Origin: CAYMSF01 sp964392985
Lineage (GTDB): Bacteria; Verrucomicrobiota; Lentisphaeria; Victivallales; Victivallaceae
Assembly: GCA_964392985.1 (NCBI GenBank)
Contig: CAYMSF010000008.1
Location: forward strand, 1-64,000
Length of the DNA stretch: 64,000 nt
Reading direction: 5' to 3'
A program made the position numbers and the translations under genes. The notes under the pieces are model-generated. The model worked only from the letters and a program-made list of their open reading frames with translations, had not been told where the DNA came from and made no database searches. Numbering within the stretch: position 1 is the stretch's first letter; each line of letters opens with the position of its first letter. Shown one piece after another: positions 45,434 through 54,106 of the stretch.

Positions 45434-46555
45434 ATGAAATTGGCTTTTTGCATCTTCAACTATTTCCCTTTCGGCGGATTGCAGGGAGATTTTTTGCGGA
45501 TTGCACTGGAATGCCGGAAACGCGGCCATGACATCACCGTTTATACCCGCTCATGGCATGGCGATATTCCAGATGGATTCAAGGTAATTACCATCAATGT
45601 TTCAGCGTTGACCAACCACGGCAAAGCCAAAGCTTTCGCCGGCAAAGTAAAGATACTTTTAAACGCTTCTCCGGCAGATTGCGTCATCGGATTCAACCGT
45701 ATACCGGGACTTGACATCTATTTTGCCGGCGATAACTGCCTCGCGGAAACATTTCAAGGCAAATCACGACTGAAGCGTCTCTTAAATCCGCGATACTCCG
45801 CCTACCTAGGCCTGGAACAAGCGGTATTCGCTCCGGGTAGTAAAACAAAAATATTACTGATTACTGAACGACAACGCCACGACTTTATTAAACACTACAG
45901 GACGGAGGAAACGCGTTTTCACCTGCTCCCTCCGGGAATTCCGGCAGATCGCCATCGACCGCCGGATGCGGATGCAATCAGACAGCAGGTTAGAACTGCG
46001 ATGCATGTCGCAGAAGATACCAAAGTTTTAATTCAAGTTGGTTCAGGTTTCAAGACCAAGGGCGTATCGCGTTCAATTCACGCCGTCGCAGCCTTGCCGG
46101 AAACTATTCGCAAAAAGACGATTTTCTGGATTGTCGGCAGTGATAACCCCAAACGGTTTATTGAACAGGCACGGCAAATGAATATTGCAGAACGGATTAT
46201 CTTTACCGGCGGCAGCGATGATGTACCGCAATTATTGCTGGCCGCGGATTTAATGCTTCATCCGGCAATCAATGAAGCCGCCGGAAATGCCCTGCTCGAA
46301 GCACTCGCATCCGGATTACCGGTAATCTGCTCCGCCACATGCGGTTACTCCGGTTATATTGAACAGGCCAATGCCGGCGCAGTCATTCCGGAACCATTCT
46401 CTCAGGAGCGGATGAATGCCACTTTGAACTCAATGTTGGCCGGCGGCAGATTGCCTGAATACGGCAATAACGGTTATAAGTTCGCCGGCAAAACAGATTT
46501 ATACAGTCGGGCTTCCGTTGCCGCAGATATTATTTTGAATAATGCTAAATCATGA
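45434..46555 (+). CDS. waaG: LPS core glucosyltransferase I (WaaG-type GT4)
   Basis: 373 residues. The N-terminus CIFNYFPFGGLQGDFLRIA, GFNRIPGLDIYFAGDNC and LLPPGIPADR follow E. coli WaaG closely, and the C-terminal GT4 half has LIQVGSGFKTKGVSRSI and the E-x7-E pair in NEAAGNALLEALASGLPV. It adds the first glucose (or a related sugar) to the heptose of the LPS inner core at the cytoplasmic membrane face. This supports a Gram-negative envelope with LPS. The last 4 bp overlap the MFS gene start. No other waa genes are nearby. Confidence 0.9.
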   Translation: MKLAFCIFNYFPFGGLQGDFLRIALECRKRGHDITVYTRSWHGDIPDGFKVITINVSALTNHGKAKAFAGKVKILLNASPADCVIGFNRIPGLDIYFAGDNCLAETFQGKSRLKRLLNPRYSAYLGLEQAVFAPGSKTKILLITERQRHDFIKHYRTEETRFHLLPPGIPADRHRPPDADAIRQQVRTAMHVAEDTKVLIQVGSGFKTKGVSRSIHAVAALPETIRKKTIFWIVGSDNPKRFIEQARQMNIAERIIFTGGSDDVPQLLLAADLMLHPAINEAAGNALLEALASGLPVICSATCGYSGYIEQANAGAVIPEPFSQERMNATLNSMLAGGRLPEYGNNGYKFAGKTDLYSRASVAADIILNNAKS

Positions 46556-47763
46556 TTGCTCAAACTTCGAGTAAAATGGAGAAAATCGCCGAATTCCTCG
46601 GCATCAAACGGAATATCTCCGGCCTGCTGGCAATGGTTGTCCTCGTCGGCATCGGTGAAAAAATGGCGGAACGCTTTCTGCCCTTGTACCTGTTGGCGCT
46701 CGGCGGTATGGCATTCCTGCCAGGGTTGTTGAATGCCCTCGACAATCTGCTCTCGGCGCTATATTCACTTCCAGGGGCATGGTTGACTGACCGCTATGGC
46801 AGCAAACGCGCTCTGCTGATTTTCGATCTGCTCGCCATGTTCGGTTTTTTGATTGTCGTTGCTATTCCAAGCTGGACTGCGGTCTTTATCGGTTCACTGT
46901 TTTTTCTCTCCTGGACGGCAATATCCCTGCCGGCGACAATGGAACTCGTCGCCAAATCACTCCCGAAAAATAAACGGACAATGGGCGTATCAATACATTC
47001 ACTGGTACGGCGTATTCCCATGGCGCTGGGACCGGTACTTGGCGGAATTATGATTGACCGGTACGGTGTTGAAACCGGCGTAAGAATCTCCTTTATCTGC
47101 GCATTGGTACTCGCCGCAGTTGCCGCCGTTCTTCAGCAATGGCTCATCGCCGACGATACCCGAAAAAACACCACAAGAGAACATCCTTTCGCCATGGCAT
47201 ACGCCATGATGCGGATGATGAGTCCGAAACTTAAAAATCTCCTCGTTTCTGATATTCTAATCCGTTTTTGTGAACAAATTCCCTACGCTTACATGGCAAT
47301 ATGGGCAATGCAAAACGCCCAGGGCGCGAAAGTCAACGGTTTCGAATTCGGAATTCTCACCACCATTGAAATGGCCGTTGCCATCGCAGTATATATCCCT
47401 GTCGCCTGGCTCGCCGACCGTGGCGGTAAAAAACCTTTCGTCCTTGCCACGTTTGTCTTCTTCACCATCTTCCCGCTCGTGCTGTTATTCAGCACCAGTT
47501 TCTGGCTGTTGGCTGTCGCCTTTGTCGTAAGGGGATTAAAAGAATTCGGCGAACCTACCCGCAAGACACTCATCATGGATTTGGCGCCGGAAGACCGCAA
47601 AGCCGCCATGTTCGGGGCATATTATCTTTTTCGTGATGTAATCGTATCATTCGGCGCGGGACTCGGGGCGTGGCTGTGGATGATTTCACCTGCCGCCAAC
47701 TTCCTGACCGCCTGCGCTTTCGGTATCGCCGGCACACTCTGGTTTGCGTTCGACCGGAAATAA
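46552..47763 (+). CDS. MFS transporter
   Basis: 403 residues with about 12 membrane helices. The MFS loop-2 motif appears as GAWLTDRYGSKRAL and its repeat as VAWLADRGGKKPF. A short cytoplasmic N-terminus precedes GLLAMVVLVGIGEKMAERFLPLYLL. The family exports drugs or moves small metabolites; the cargo is unknown. The start overlaps waaG by 4 bp, so the two are coupled, hinting at a link to envelope building. Its 3' end runs 142 bp into the convergent ogt gene. Confidence 0.88.
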   Translation: MIAQTSSKMEKIAEFLGIKRNISGLLAMVVLVGIGEKMAERFLPLYLLALGGMAFLPGLLNALDNLLSALYSLPGAWLTDRYGSKRALLIFDLLAMFGFLIVVAIPSWTAVFIGSLFFLSWTAISLPATMELVAKSLPKNKRTMGVSIHSLVRRIPMALGPVLGGIMIDRYGVETGVRISFICALVLAAVAAVLQQWLIADDTRKNTTREHPFAMAYAMMRMMSPKLKNLLVSDILIRFCEQIPYAYMAIWAMQNAQGAKVNGFEFGILTTIEMAVAIAVYIPVAWLADRGGKKPFVLATFVFFTIFPLVLLFSTSFWLLAVAFVVRGLKEFGEPTRKTLIMDLAPEDRKAAMFGAYYLFRDVIVSFGAGLGAWLWMISPAANFLTACAFGIAGTLWFAFDRK

Positions 47764-48230
47764 ACGCCCTCATTCTGCAGTAAACGCAGTTTCAACTCAA
47801 CTGCGACGCACTGACCGGTATCACCCGTGAAACCGCCAATCTCACCATCCTTTTTCACAACACGATGACAGGGGAAGAATAATGGAAAGGGATTGTGTCG
47901 CAACACATTGCCAACCGCACGCGCACCCCCGGGACACCCGCAAAGTTCCGCCAGCCGAGCGTAACTGACCACCGTACCCCGCGCCACATCCCGCAATGTT
48001 AATAATACCCGGCGCGAAAAATCCGTCAAGCCGGATAAATCCAGAACATCAACCGGCAACGCCACATCTTCTCCCTGACAATACCGTTCCAGCAACAGCA
48101 AAATATTTTCGACTGCCGTTCCCGCCTCAGGTTTCTGCCCGAAACTCTGCAACTGCAACTCAACAATCTTCAGTTCAGACGATTCCCGGCAGACAATAGT
48201 GCAATGTTGTCCCAAAGTATAACTAATCAT
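47622..48230 (-). CDS. ogt: methylated-DNA--protein-cysteine methyltransferase
   Basis: 202 residues. The Ogt/MGMT core (TVVSYARLAELCGCPGGARA, then NPFPLFFPCHRVVKKDG) has the methyl-accepting Cys in PCHRV and the Arg finger in GARAVGN. It repairs O6-methylguanine and is used up in the act. The family normally ends soon after LKLRLLQNEG; here about 43 more residues follow, and those codons lie on the opposite strand of the MFS gene end. The tail probably arose from loss of the original stop codon. Confidence 0.9.
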   Translation of the reverse strand: MISYTLGQHCTIVCRESSELKIVELQLQSFGQKPEAGTAVENILLLLERYCQGEDVALPVDVLDLSGLTDFSRRVLLTLRDVARGTVVSYARLAELCGCPGGARAVGNVLRHNPFPLFFPCHRVVKKDGEIGGFTGDTGQCVAVELKLRLLQNEGVYFRSNANQSVPAIPKAQAVRKLAAGEIIHSHAPSPAPNDTITSRKR

Positions 48231-48344
48231 AAATACAAGCTGGTTACGACCTGCGGTGTTATTATTAATACATCTTTAACTTTAAAATACCGTCACAATA
48301 ATGATATTTCAACGCTATTGATGGAGGGCCAGGTATGAATTGTG

Positions 48345-49154
48345 CTAAAAGCTGTCCACTGGAACGAATTTCGCCGGTGTGCCATATTGGTTCATGCCAA
48401 TACCGGGACCATAAGCATCCGGCTTGACAACCTGCTGTACCGGCACTACCTGGACAAAGCTCTGACTGTCAGAACTATCTGCAGGAACGGCTTTCACCGG
48501 AGTGCCATATTGATTCATGCCAATACCTGGACCATAGGCATCCGGTTTGACAATCTGCTGTATAGGCACCACCGGTGCATAGGTCTGACCATCATAACTG
48601 CTGGAACGATTCTGACTTACCGCCGGAGCAGTATAACTGTCGCTAATACTTGAGGTAAAGGCTGAAGTTGACACTACCGGTTTTACATCAAGCGCAGCAG
48701 ACGCTGTATTTGAACTCGACAGAGATTCGTTATTGTCAGTAGATAAAGTAGATACAGCAGACACGGTAGATACTGCCGGCATGGATATTAACGGCGGGTG
48801 TTCTTTTTCCAGCTTCAATATCGCATTATATATGTCCTGTTGAGACGTGATAATTTTATTTTCACTTTGAACCGGACTTGTGGTCGGATTTATTTCAGTC
48901 GCCTCCTCGTCAACGGGTATAACTTCTTTCAGTTTCAACGGTACATACTTGAACGGTTCCGGCTTAACCAGCTCCGGCAGTTTTACCGGAACAACCCGGT
49001 CAGTACAGGAAGTTTGCCATGCCGGTTTTTCTGTCTGATTTATAACCTTGCCGTCATCCGCGATTAAAGTTAAAATCAGAAACATTCCACTTATTATCCC
49101 GCCGACAACTAAAACAACCCGGACAGCCTCATCATATTTTTGATATTTTTCCAT
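48345..49154 (-). CDS. membrane-anchored protein with two C-terminal GPGIGMNQYG repeats
   Basis: 269 residues. A membrane helix at about 11-32 (VRVVLVVGGIISGMFLILTL) anchors a Pro/Val-rich stalk, a Ser/Thr/Ala-rich linker (about 125-185), and two repeats of about 38-40 residues near the C-terminus, each with VKPDAYGPGIGMNQYGTP. I know of GPG..MNQYG-like ends in small proteins of PVC bacteria but not their function. It lies 13 bp after the beta-repeat gene at 49168 and probably shares its operon. The near-identity of the two repeats (also at DNA level, about 48350-48560) suggests a recent duplication. Confidence 0.6.
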   Translation of the reverse strand: MEKYQKYDEAVRVVLVVGGIISGMFLILTLIADDGKVINQTEKPAWQTSCTDRVVPVKLPELVKPEPFKYVPLKLKEVIPVDEEATEINPTTSPVQSENKIITSQQDIYNAILKLEKEHPPLISMPAVSTVSAVSTLSTDNNESLSSSNTASAALDVKPVVSTSAFTSSISDSYTAPAVSQNRSSSYDGQTYAPVVPIQQIVKPDAYGPGIGMNQYGTPVKAVPADSSDSQSFVQVVPVQQVVKPDAYGPGIGMNQYGTPAKFVPVDSF

Positions 49155-49167
49155 TTTCCACCCCCTG

Positions 49168-49563
49168 TTATTTTTTAAAGAAGAAGAAGAATATAATTAC
49201 ATCACGCTTACTCATTCCCGAAAATGTGGCATATACAGTACCGTCTAAACCATATATCGTATTGCTACTGATACTGCCAATTTGCGAACCGTCAGAACCG
49301 TATATACTGCTACCGCTGACATTACCGATTGCATATCCATAAGAACCATAGATATTACCGCTATCGTCAATACAGCCAATTCTTCCACCCGATGTTCCGT
49401 ATAGGTTACCGCTATCGTCAATGCTTCCAATACTACTGCCACTGCGACCGTAAAAGTTATTGCCACTAACAGAACCCATCAAACTACCATCGGCAGAATA
49501 AATATTTGCATACGCCATAACCGACAGAAACGCACAAACGATAAAGACCAATAGTTTTTTCAT
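49168..49563 (-). CDS. small secreted beta-repeat protein
   Basis: 131 residues. Signal peptide (1-19, MKKLLVFIVCAFLSVMAYA), then about six units of 16-17 residues with the pattern N-I/L-Y-G-S-x-G-x-x-I-G-x-I (for example NIYGSYGYAIGNVSG and SIYGSDGSQIGSISS). This resembles the '4-fold beta flower' type of short surface repeats, which I cite from memory and could not check. The C-terminus is odd: VIIFFFFFKK, a hydrophobic run with a basic end that could act as a membrane or sorting tail. It comes first in a two-gene unit with the gene at 48345. Confidence 0.65.
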   Translation of the reverse strand: MKKLLVFIVCAFLSVMAYANIYSADGSLMGSVSGNNFYGRSGSSIGSIDDSGNLYGTSGGRIGCIDDSGNIYGSYGYAIGNVSGSSIYGSDGSQIGSISSNTIYGLDGTVYATFSGMSKRDVIIFFFFFKK

Positions 49564-49701
49564 TTTACCCTTTTCCCTTTGTTTCCATTAATAAACACTC
49601 CTCTCCACGACATCCACGTCAAAACCACGACCGTAAATAATCGTTTCCTTTTTGCATCCTTCCTTGATGTTATCATGCTCCTGCCATATATAATAACATC
49701 A

Positions 49702-49728
49702 GCACAAGGACGTTTTGTGTCCCTGTGC
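49702..49728. promoter_or_regulatory. hairpin upstream of the beta-repeat gene
   Basis: GCACAAGGAC (49702-49711) pairs with GTCCCTGTGC (49719-49728), with one mismatch and a 7-base loop. It lies 139 bp upstream of the beta-repeat gene start and 100 bp downstream of the HEAT/nuclease-like gene stop. No T-run follows on the minus strand, so it is not a standard terminator for the latter; a leader or attenuation role is possible. Confidence 0.35.
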
Positions 49729-49828
49729 GCAAGATAACGATTTTTTTTGAGGTTTTTCTTTGTCGGGGTGGTTTCCCGGGATGAATGCTGGGATTAGCCC
49801 TGGCGATTTTCAGCAATAATTTTCAGTG

Positions 49829-50761
49829 TTACGTAGCGTAGTTAGTTGCGAGATCAGTTGTAGCGCAAAAAGCTTTTATTTTATTGCCGAGTATGTCATC
49901 GAGGTCATTTTTATCTTCTGGATAAAGCGAGATAAGTCGTTTGCCTTCCTGTTGATAGAGTTTCTGCTTCATCAACATACCAATCTTGTAGTCAATCGTA
50001 TCCATCCCCCAATATTCGATATAAACATCAAACTCAGGCAGATAAAAATCCGGACGCACCGAATATCCCTGAATAATCTTTATACGCTCATCGTACCGAT
50101 AGGTGATATTGTTATTGGACAGCCATTCCGCAATCAACCGCTCACCGTCCGACTGCACCAGAGTACCGTCTTTGGCGCGAATAGTCTTATTTAATTCAAT
50201 TTGCGTATCAAAATTGCGCCGGCGCAAATAAATTTCATCCAGACATTTATCGCAGTATGGCCGGTCAAAAGCTTTGCGTGAACGTGCAAATTCATCCGCA
50301 TCTACGCGAACTCCACAACGCTGGCACGTATGAACCGCTTGCTCCTCTGCGATACGCAATGACTCCTTGATGACTTCAACCGCTATTTTCGCGTCCCGCC
50401 GGTTGTATTCTGTCTCCGTTTCATTTCCGGCAATATCACAAATATCCTGCAAAGCGCTCCCGGTTGCCGTTCCGTATGCTTTCAACGCCTTTACTGCATA
50501 CTGGCGCACCTGCGGATGCGGGTCACGCAGACGAACTGTCAAACCATTTACTGCCATTGCCGGGTCTGCAAATGATACCAATTTCCCGACGGCTGAAACG
50601 GCAAGCCGCCGCACCTGCGCTGACGATGAATTCATCAACTCCAGCAGTTCCGGCAATGCACCGCCGTTTCCGCTATTGCCGAGTTCAACTGCCCGATGCA
50701 TCAAAGGTTTTTCATATTGAGAGTGCAAAAATAATCCTTTAAATGGAGATGCCGTCATCAC
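49829..50761 (-). CDS. HEAT-repeat, zinc-finger, PD-(D/E)XK-like nuclease protein
   Basis: 310 residues in three parts. Residues about 20-140 are HEAT-like repeats (ALPELLELMNSSSAQVRRLA; VRLRDPHPQVRQYAVKAL). C146-x2-C149 and C170-x2-C173 form a zinc finger. Residues about 200-285 look like a PD-(D/E)XK nuclease: E207 in SDGERLIAEWL, D238 in VRPDFYLPEF, E249 in DVYIEYWG, then K265/K267 in MLMKQKLYQQEGK. The E-x-W replaces the usual E-x-K, as in some very-short-patch and UvrD-linked nucleases where a later Lys takes over. It is probably cytoplasmic. A WYL regulator lies upstream on the same strand (272-bp gap). It could be a defence or DNA-repair nuclease; this is inference. Confidence 0.65.
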   Translation of the reverse strand: MMTASPFKGLFLHSQYEKPLMHRAVELGNSGNGGALPELLELMNSSSAQVRRLAVSAVGKLVSFADPAMAVNGLTVRLRDPHPQVRQYAVKALKAYGTATGSALQDICDIAGNETETEYNRRDAKIAVEVIKESLRIAEEQAVHTCQRCGVRVDADEFARSRKAFDRPYCDKCLDEIYLRRRNFDTQIELNKTIRAKDGTLVQSDGERLIAEWLSNNNITYRYDERIKIIQGYSVRPDFYLPEFDVYIEYWGMDTIDYKIGMLMKQKLYQQEGKRLISLYPEDKNDLDDILGNKIKAFCATTDLATNYAT

Positions 50762-51033
50762 GCATCAAATATTATCAAACGTGTTCAAGATTCGTAATCA
50801 TAATTATCATCAAATTTTTATTTTGCAAGAAAAGCTAATCTGTTGACAAAATAAAACTGCCAATAATAGACAACATTATCAAACGCTCTTGCATAGAAAC
50901 CCACGATTTTTCTTCGATATTTTTTTGTCGCTGAGATTTTCATCACGGTTATGGTTTTTTCCGTCTGGTAACTTTTAGCGTTACGCAACGTAGTAAAGTT
51001 AGCATTAAGGTTATCTTCACCACAAATATCGTT
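50762..51033. other. intergenic region between the WYL and HEAT/nuclease genes
   Basis: 272 bp, AT-rich. On the minus strand about 51003-50970 resembles the last codons of the HEAT/nuclease gene (around 49825-49850), and 50900-50935 resembles sequence at 49735-49770 and the WYL 3' end (51057-51100). These look like degraded repeats. The promoter of the HEAT/nuclease gene should be here too. Confidence 0.3.
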
Positions 51034-52017
51034 TCATGTTCTAGTATGTAAATTCACGATTTTTTCTGCGATTTTTTTTACTTTGTCGCGAAGTTTTTGC
51101 GGTTCAAGAAGTTGGGCGCTACCGGTTTGGGCGAGCAGCCATTGGAAAAGTTCGTGTTCGGGCATTGAGGGGATATGGAGAATGAACTCGGCATCACTGA
51201 TAGTTTCGATATTCTGCTTGCGATGGAGCGGTTTACCGACGATATGAGGTTTGATTTCACGGGCACAAAGTATTTTTATGTCAGAAATATTGTCATATTC
51301 CAGGAAACAATCATTGATAACACTGTTGATAATGGCCGCATCTGGTTCAAATCCGGTGGGCAGTTCAACGGCGCTGGTGATGCGGTTGATGGCAAAATTT
51401 CTGACTTCATTGCGGAGGTGGCAAATACATTTGACATACCAGGCACATTCATAATAAACCAAAGCATGGGGTTCGATAGTGCGGCGTGAGGTTTTGTCAT
51501 GGACGTCAGTATAGGTGATATCGAGCGCCCGGTGATTCTGCCAGGCGGTAAAGACGGTCATAAAAATATCGGGATTCATTTTGCAACGCAATCCCGGTAG
51601 AATGCTTAGCGATTTGATGATGGCATAATCGAGAAAATCAGGGTTATTATTGGCAAGCATGGCGTCAACGGCATTGCGAATGTGATTTTTTAGTGGCTCG
51701 GGAAAAATGTCCTGCGCAAGTCTGGCGCCAAGAATCGCCGCGAGCATTTCATGTTCATCATAGAGCTCAGTAGAAGTAAAATTCCAACCATGATGTTTGA
51801 GATAATAGCCATTGTGTTCCCGTGAATAAGCCAACGGGCAGTCAAATTTGTCCTGAAGCAGTTTAAAATCGCGTTGAATGGTTTTCGGGGAACACTCCGG
51901 CAGGTCGGCATCGCGAACGATTTTGGCGACGAAATTCTGGCTGTTGGGGTAGCGGTTTTCTTTGAGTTCCCCGGCAAGCCGGATCAGGCGCTGCATCTGA
52001 TTTTTGTTGACAGTCAT
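51034..52017 (-). CDS. WYL-domain transcriptional regulator
   Basis: 327 residues. An N-terminal winged helix (MQRLIRLAGELKENRYPNSQ, SPKTIQRDFKLLQDKFDCPL) is followed by a middle helical part and a WYL domain (about 175-235: ITYTDVHDKTSRRTIEPHAL, YECAWYVKCICHLRNEVRNF, INRI). The W-Y-L core is W-Y-V here, with the basic ligand-contact residues kept (CHLRNEVRNFAINRI). A WCX-like C-terminal part follows. WYL regulators sense nucleotides or nucleic acid and often control phage-defence genes (BrxR, CapW). The next gene in the same direction is the HEAT/zinc/nuclease-like gene, a plausible target. Confidence 0.88.
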   Translation of the reverse strand: MTVNKNQMQRLIRLAGELKENRYPNSQNFVAKIVRDADLPECSPKTIQRDFKLLQDKFDCPLAYSREHNGYYLKHHGWNFTSTELYDEHEMLAAILGARLAQDIFPEPLKNHIRNAVDAMLANNNPDFLDYAIIKSLSILPGLRCKMNPDIFMTVFTAWQNHRALDITYTDVHDKTSRRTIEPHALVYYECAWYVKCICHLRNEVRNFAINRITSAVELPTGFEPDAAIINSVINDCFLEYDNISDIKILCAREIKPHIVGKPLHRKQNIETISDAEFILHIPSMPEHELFQWLLAQTGSAQLLEPQKLRDKVKKIAEKIVNLHTRT

Positions 52018-52120
52018 ACTCTCCTCCTGTAGTTTTAAATCAATTTATACTCATCCTGTAATAATAACTTATTCCAAATCAATTTGCAAATTGATAAAAC
52101 AAATAAAATACAAAGAAGTG

Positions 52121-53206
52121 TTACAAGGAATTACTCTGTTCCGGAGTCAGCAGTTGAAAGTCATGCTGTTTGGGACCGAATTTAATGGTTTCCATGTCGC
52201 CGGCAGGATTAATTCGGAAAATTATGCCGCTGGCATCAGGGAAAGTTTTAGTAACCTGTGCAATAGATTTCACGCCATTGACAAAGATAGCGGTAGAAAG
52301 GTAATCGGAAAGCGTGGCATCTGAAACGACGACCGTTACTGCAACGATTTCGCTGGCGGGGACTCCGGTTTCGGGGTTCATGATATGACCATAAGTTTTG
52401 CCGTTAATGGCGACGAAGCGTTCATAGCCGCCACTTGTTGAAACTGCCGTATCATTCAAATTTATCATGCCGCAGACTTGTTCTTTTTCCATGGGATTGC
52501 GGATGCCGATAGTGCTGTATTCCTTTCCCGGCGGAGGTTGCGGCAGACAATAAATGTTACCGCCGGCATTAATAATTCCGGTGGCGATATGATGTTTTTT
52601 TACCGCGGTTACGGCACGGTCAAGCGCAAAGCCCTTGGCGATACCGCCGAGATCAAATGCCATACCGGTTACGGTGAATTTGACAGTTCGATTCTTCTCA
52701 TCAAAAATGACCTTGTTCAAACCGACTTTGGCTAATGCGGTATTTATTTCAGCAGTATCAGGCAGCGAGTTGCGTTTACGGTAAAATCCCCATAAGTCCA
52801 TTAGTGGCTTGGCCGAGATATCAAAAGCGTGTCCGGTATTGTCATACGCAAACCGCGATATCTGCAGTATTTCCCAAAGCAGAGGGGAACATTGCACCGG
52901 TTTGTCCGCAGCGGTGGCATTCAACCGGGAAAGTTCACTATCAGTGTCAAAAATATTACAGACTTGATGAATAGTGTTGAATACCGTTCTGGCATCATCA
53001 AGCGCGGGAATGAGTTCCGCTGGCTTACCATACAAACTGATTTCGACCATGGTACCCATGACCGGATAGGCTTGCCGGCGCCATTCCATCGCAACACTCT
53101 CTTCGGCGGAATAACCGGTAAAGGCGGACAGTAAAACAAGAATGAAGGCAAGGAAAAAACTTATAACCACGAAAAGGCGGGAAAGTTTAATGGGCTTTAT
53201 ACACAT
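52121..53206 (-). CDS. apbE: FAD:protein FMN transferase
   Basis: 361 residues from the ATG at 53206 (GTG one codon before is the alternative). An N-terminal signal/anchor (RLFVVISFFLAFILVLLSAF) exports it. AYPVMGTMVEISLYG, SRLNATA, ISAKPLMDLWGF, AFDLGGIAKGFALDRAV, INAGGNIYC and GHIMNPETG are the ApbE landmarks for FAD and Mg2+. It attaches FMN to Thr in S/T-rich motifs of flavoproteins such as NqrC or RnfG outside the inner membrane. It starts 3 bp after the xer stop. No Rnf/Nqr gene is in the window. Confidence 0.93.
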   Translation of the reverse strand: MCIKPIKLSRLFVVISFFLAFILVLLSAFTGYSAEESVAMEWRRQAYPVMGTMVEISLYGKPAELIPALDDARTVFNTIHQVCNIFDTDSELSRLNATAADKPVQCSPLLWEILQISRFAYDNTGHAFDISAKPLMDLWGFYRKRNSLPDTAEINTALAKVGLNKVIFDEKNRTVKFTVTGMAFDLGGIAKGFALDRAVTAVKKHHIATGIINAGGNIYCLPQPPPGKEYSTIGIRNPMEKEQVCGMINLNDTAVSTSGGYERFVAINGKTYGHIMNPETGVPASEIVAVTVVVSDATLSDYLSTAIFVNGVKSIAQVTKTFPDASGIIFRINPAGDMETIKFGPKQHDFQLLTPEQSNSL

Positions 53207-53209
53207 CAC

Positions 53210-54106
53210 TCACCCTCTGGGATGAAAGGCTTTATGTACTTGCAGGAGACGTTTATGGTCAACATGGGTATAAATCTGGGTGGTGCTGATATCGGCATGT
53301 CCGAGCATTTCCTGAATCACGCGGAGGTCAGCGCCGTTTTCAAGCAGATGACTGGCAAAGGAGTGGCGCAAGGTATGAGGAAAGATATTTTTATTAATTC
53401 CTGCAGCTACAGCGGCGGTCTTGACGACATTCCAAATCCATTCGCGATCAAGCGGACGGCCGTTTTTGGAGAGAAACACGGTATCGGTGCGACTGCCTTC
53501 CTTGAGCAGTTGCGGACGGATTTCATTCATGTAGCGGGTGAGCAGCTTCAAGGCGGTTTTGCCGATAGGAACGATGCGTTCTTTGCTGCCTTTGCCTTTT
53601 ACCATGAGTATTTCCTCATCGAATCTGACGCCGCCGGTTTGGAGATTGGCGGCCTCGGAAACGCGCAACCCGCAGGCATACAAAACCTCCATAATGGTGC
53701 GGTTGCGGAAAAGAAGGGGATCATGACCGGCAGCGGGAAAGGCTCGAAGCAACGCATCAACTTCCGCGATGGAGAGAAAGTCCGGAAGCAATTTCCACAA
53801 CCGGGGTGAATCCATCACTTCGGTAACATCTTTATCAATAAGCCGTTCCTGGAACAGGTAGCGGAAAAATATTTTGATGGATACGAGTTTGCGCGCGAGA
53901 GTAGAGGTTTCCATTTCGAGTTCTTTGAGATGCTGAAGATAATTCAAGACCTCATCACGGGCAACACCGTTAAAGTCGCTGACACCATGTTCACGCAGAT
54001 ATTTGACAAAATCGCGCAAGTCGGAAGTATAAGCGGAGACAGAGTTCAGACTCAAACCGCGTTCCATCGTCAGAAACCCGGAAAAATGTTCAATTGCCCG
54101 TTCCAT
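53210..54106 (-). CDS. tyrosine recombinase XerC/XerD
   Basis: 298 residues. The N-terminal SAM-like DNA-binding domain (FLTMERGLSLNSVSAYTSDL) is followed by the catalytic domain with R in YACGLRVSEAANL, K in VKGKGSKERIVP, H-x2-R in HTLRHSFASHLLENGADL, H in MLGHADISTTQ and the nucleophile Y in IYTHVD. Length and full catalytic set fit the chromosome-dimer resolvase XerD (or XerC) rather than a phage integrase. It overlaps the racemase-like gene by 17 bp and is followed by apbE at 3 bp. Confidence 0.93.
   Translation of the reverse strand: MERAIEHFSGFLTMERGLSLNSVSAYTSDLRDFVKYLREHGVSDFNGVARDEVLNYLQHLKELEMETSTLARKLVSIKIFFRYLFQERLIDKDVTEVMDSPRLWKLLPDFLSIAEVDALLRAFPAAGHDPLLFRNRTIMEVLYACGLRVSEAANLQTGGVRFDEEILMVKGKGSKERIVPIGKTALKLLTRYMNEIRPQLLKEGSRTDTVFLSKNGRPLDREWIWNVVKTAAVAAGINKNIFPHTLRHSFASHLLENGADLRVIQEMLGHADISTTQIYTHVDHKRLLQVHKAFHPRG

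Noticed and set aside
48334..48430. Cys-rich plus-strand ORF starting MNCAKSC after an AGGT
   Set aside because: It overlaps the repeat-containing 3' end of a real minus-strand gene and the frame follows that repeat; taken as chance.
53210..54106. Tyrosine recombinase as a sign of a mobile element
   Set aside because: It has the length and catalytic set of housekeeping XerC/D, overlaps a racemase gene, and no att sites or phage genes are seen.
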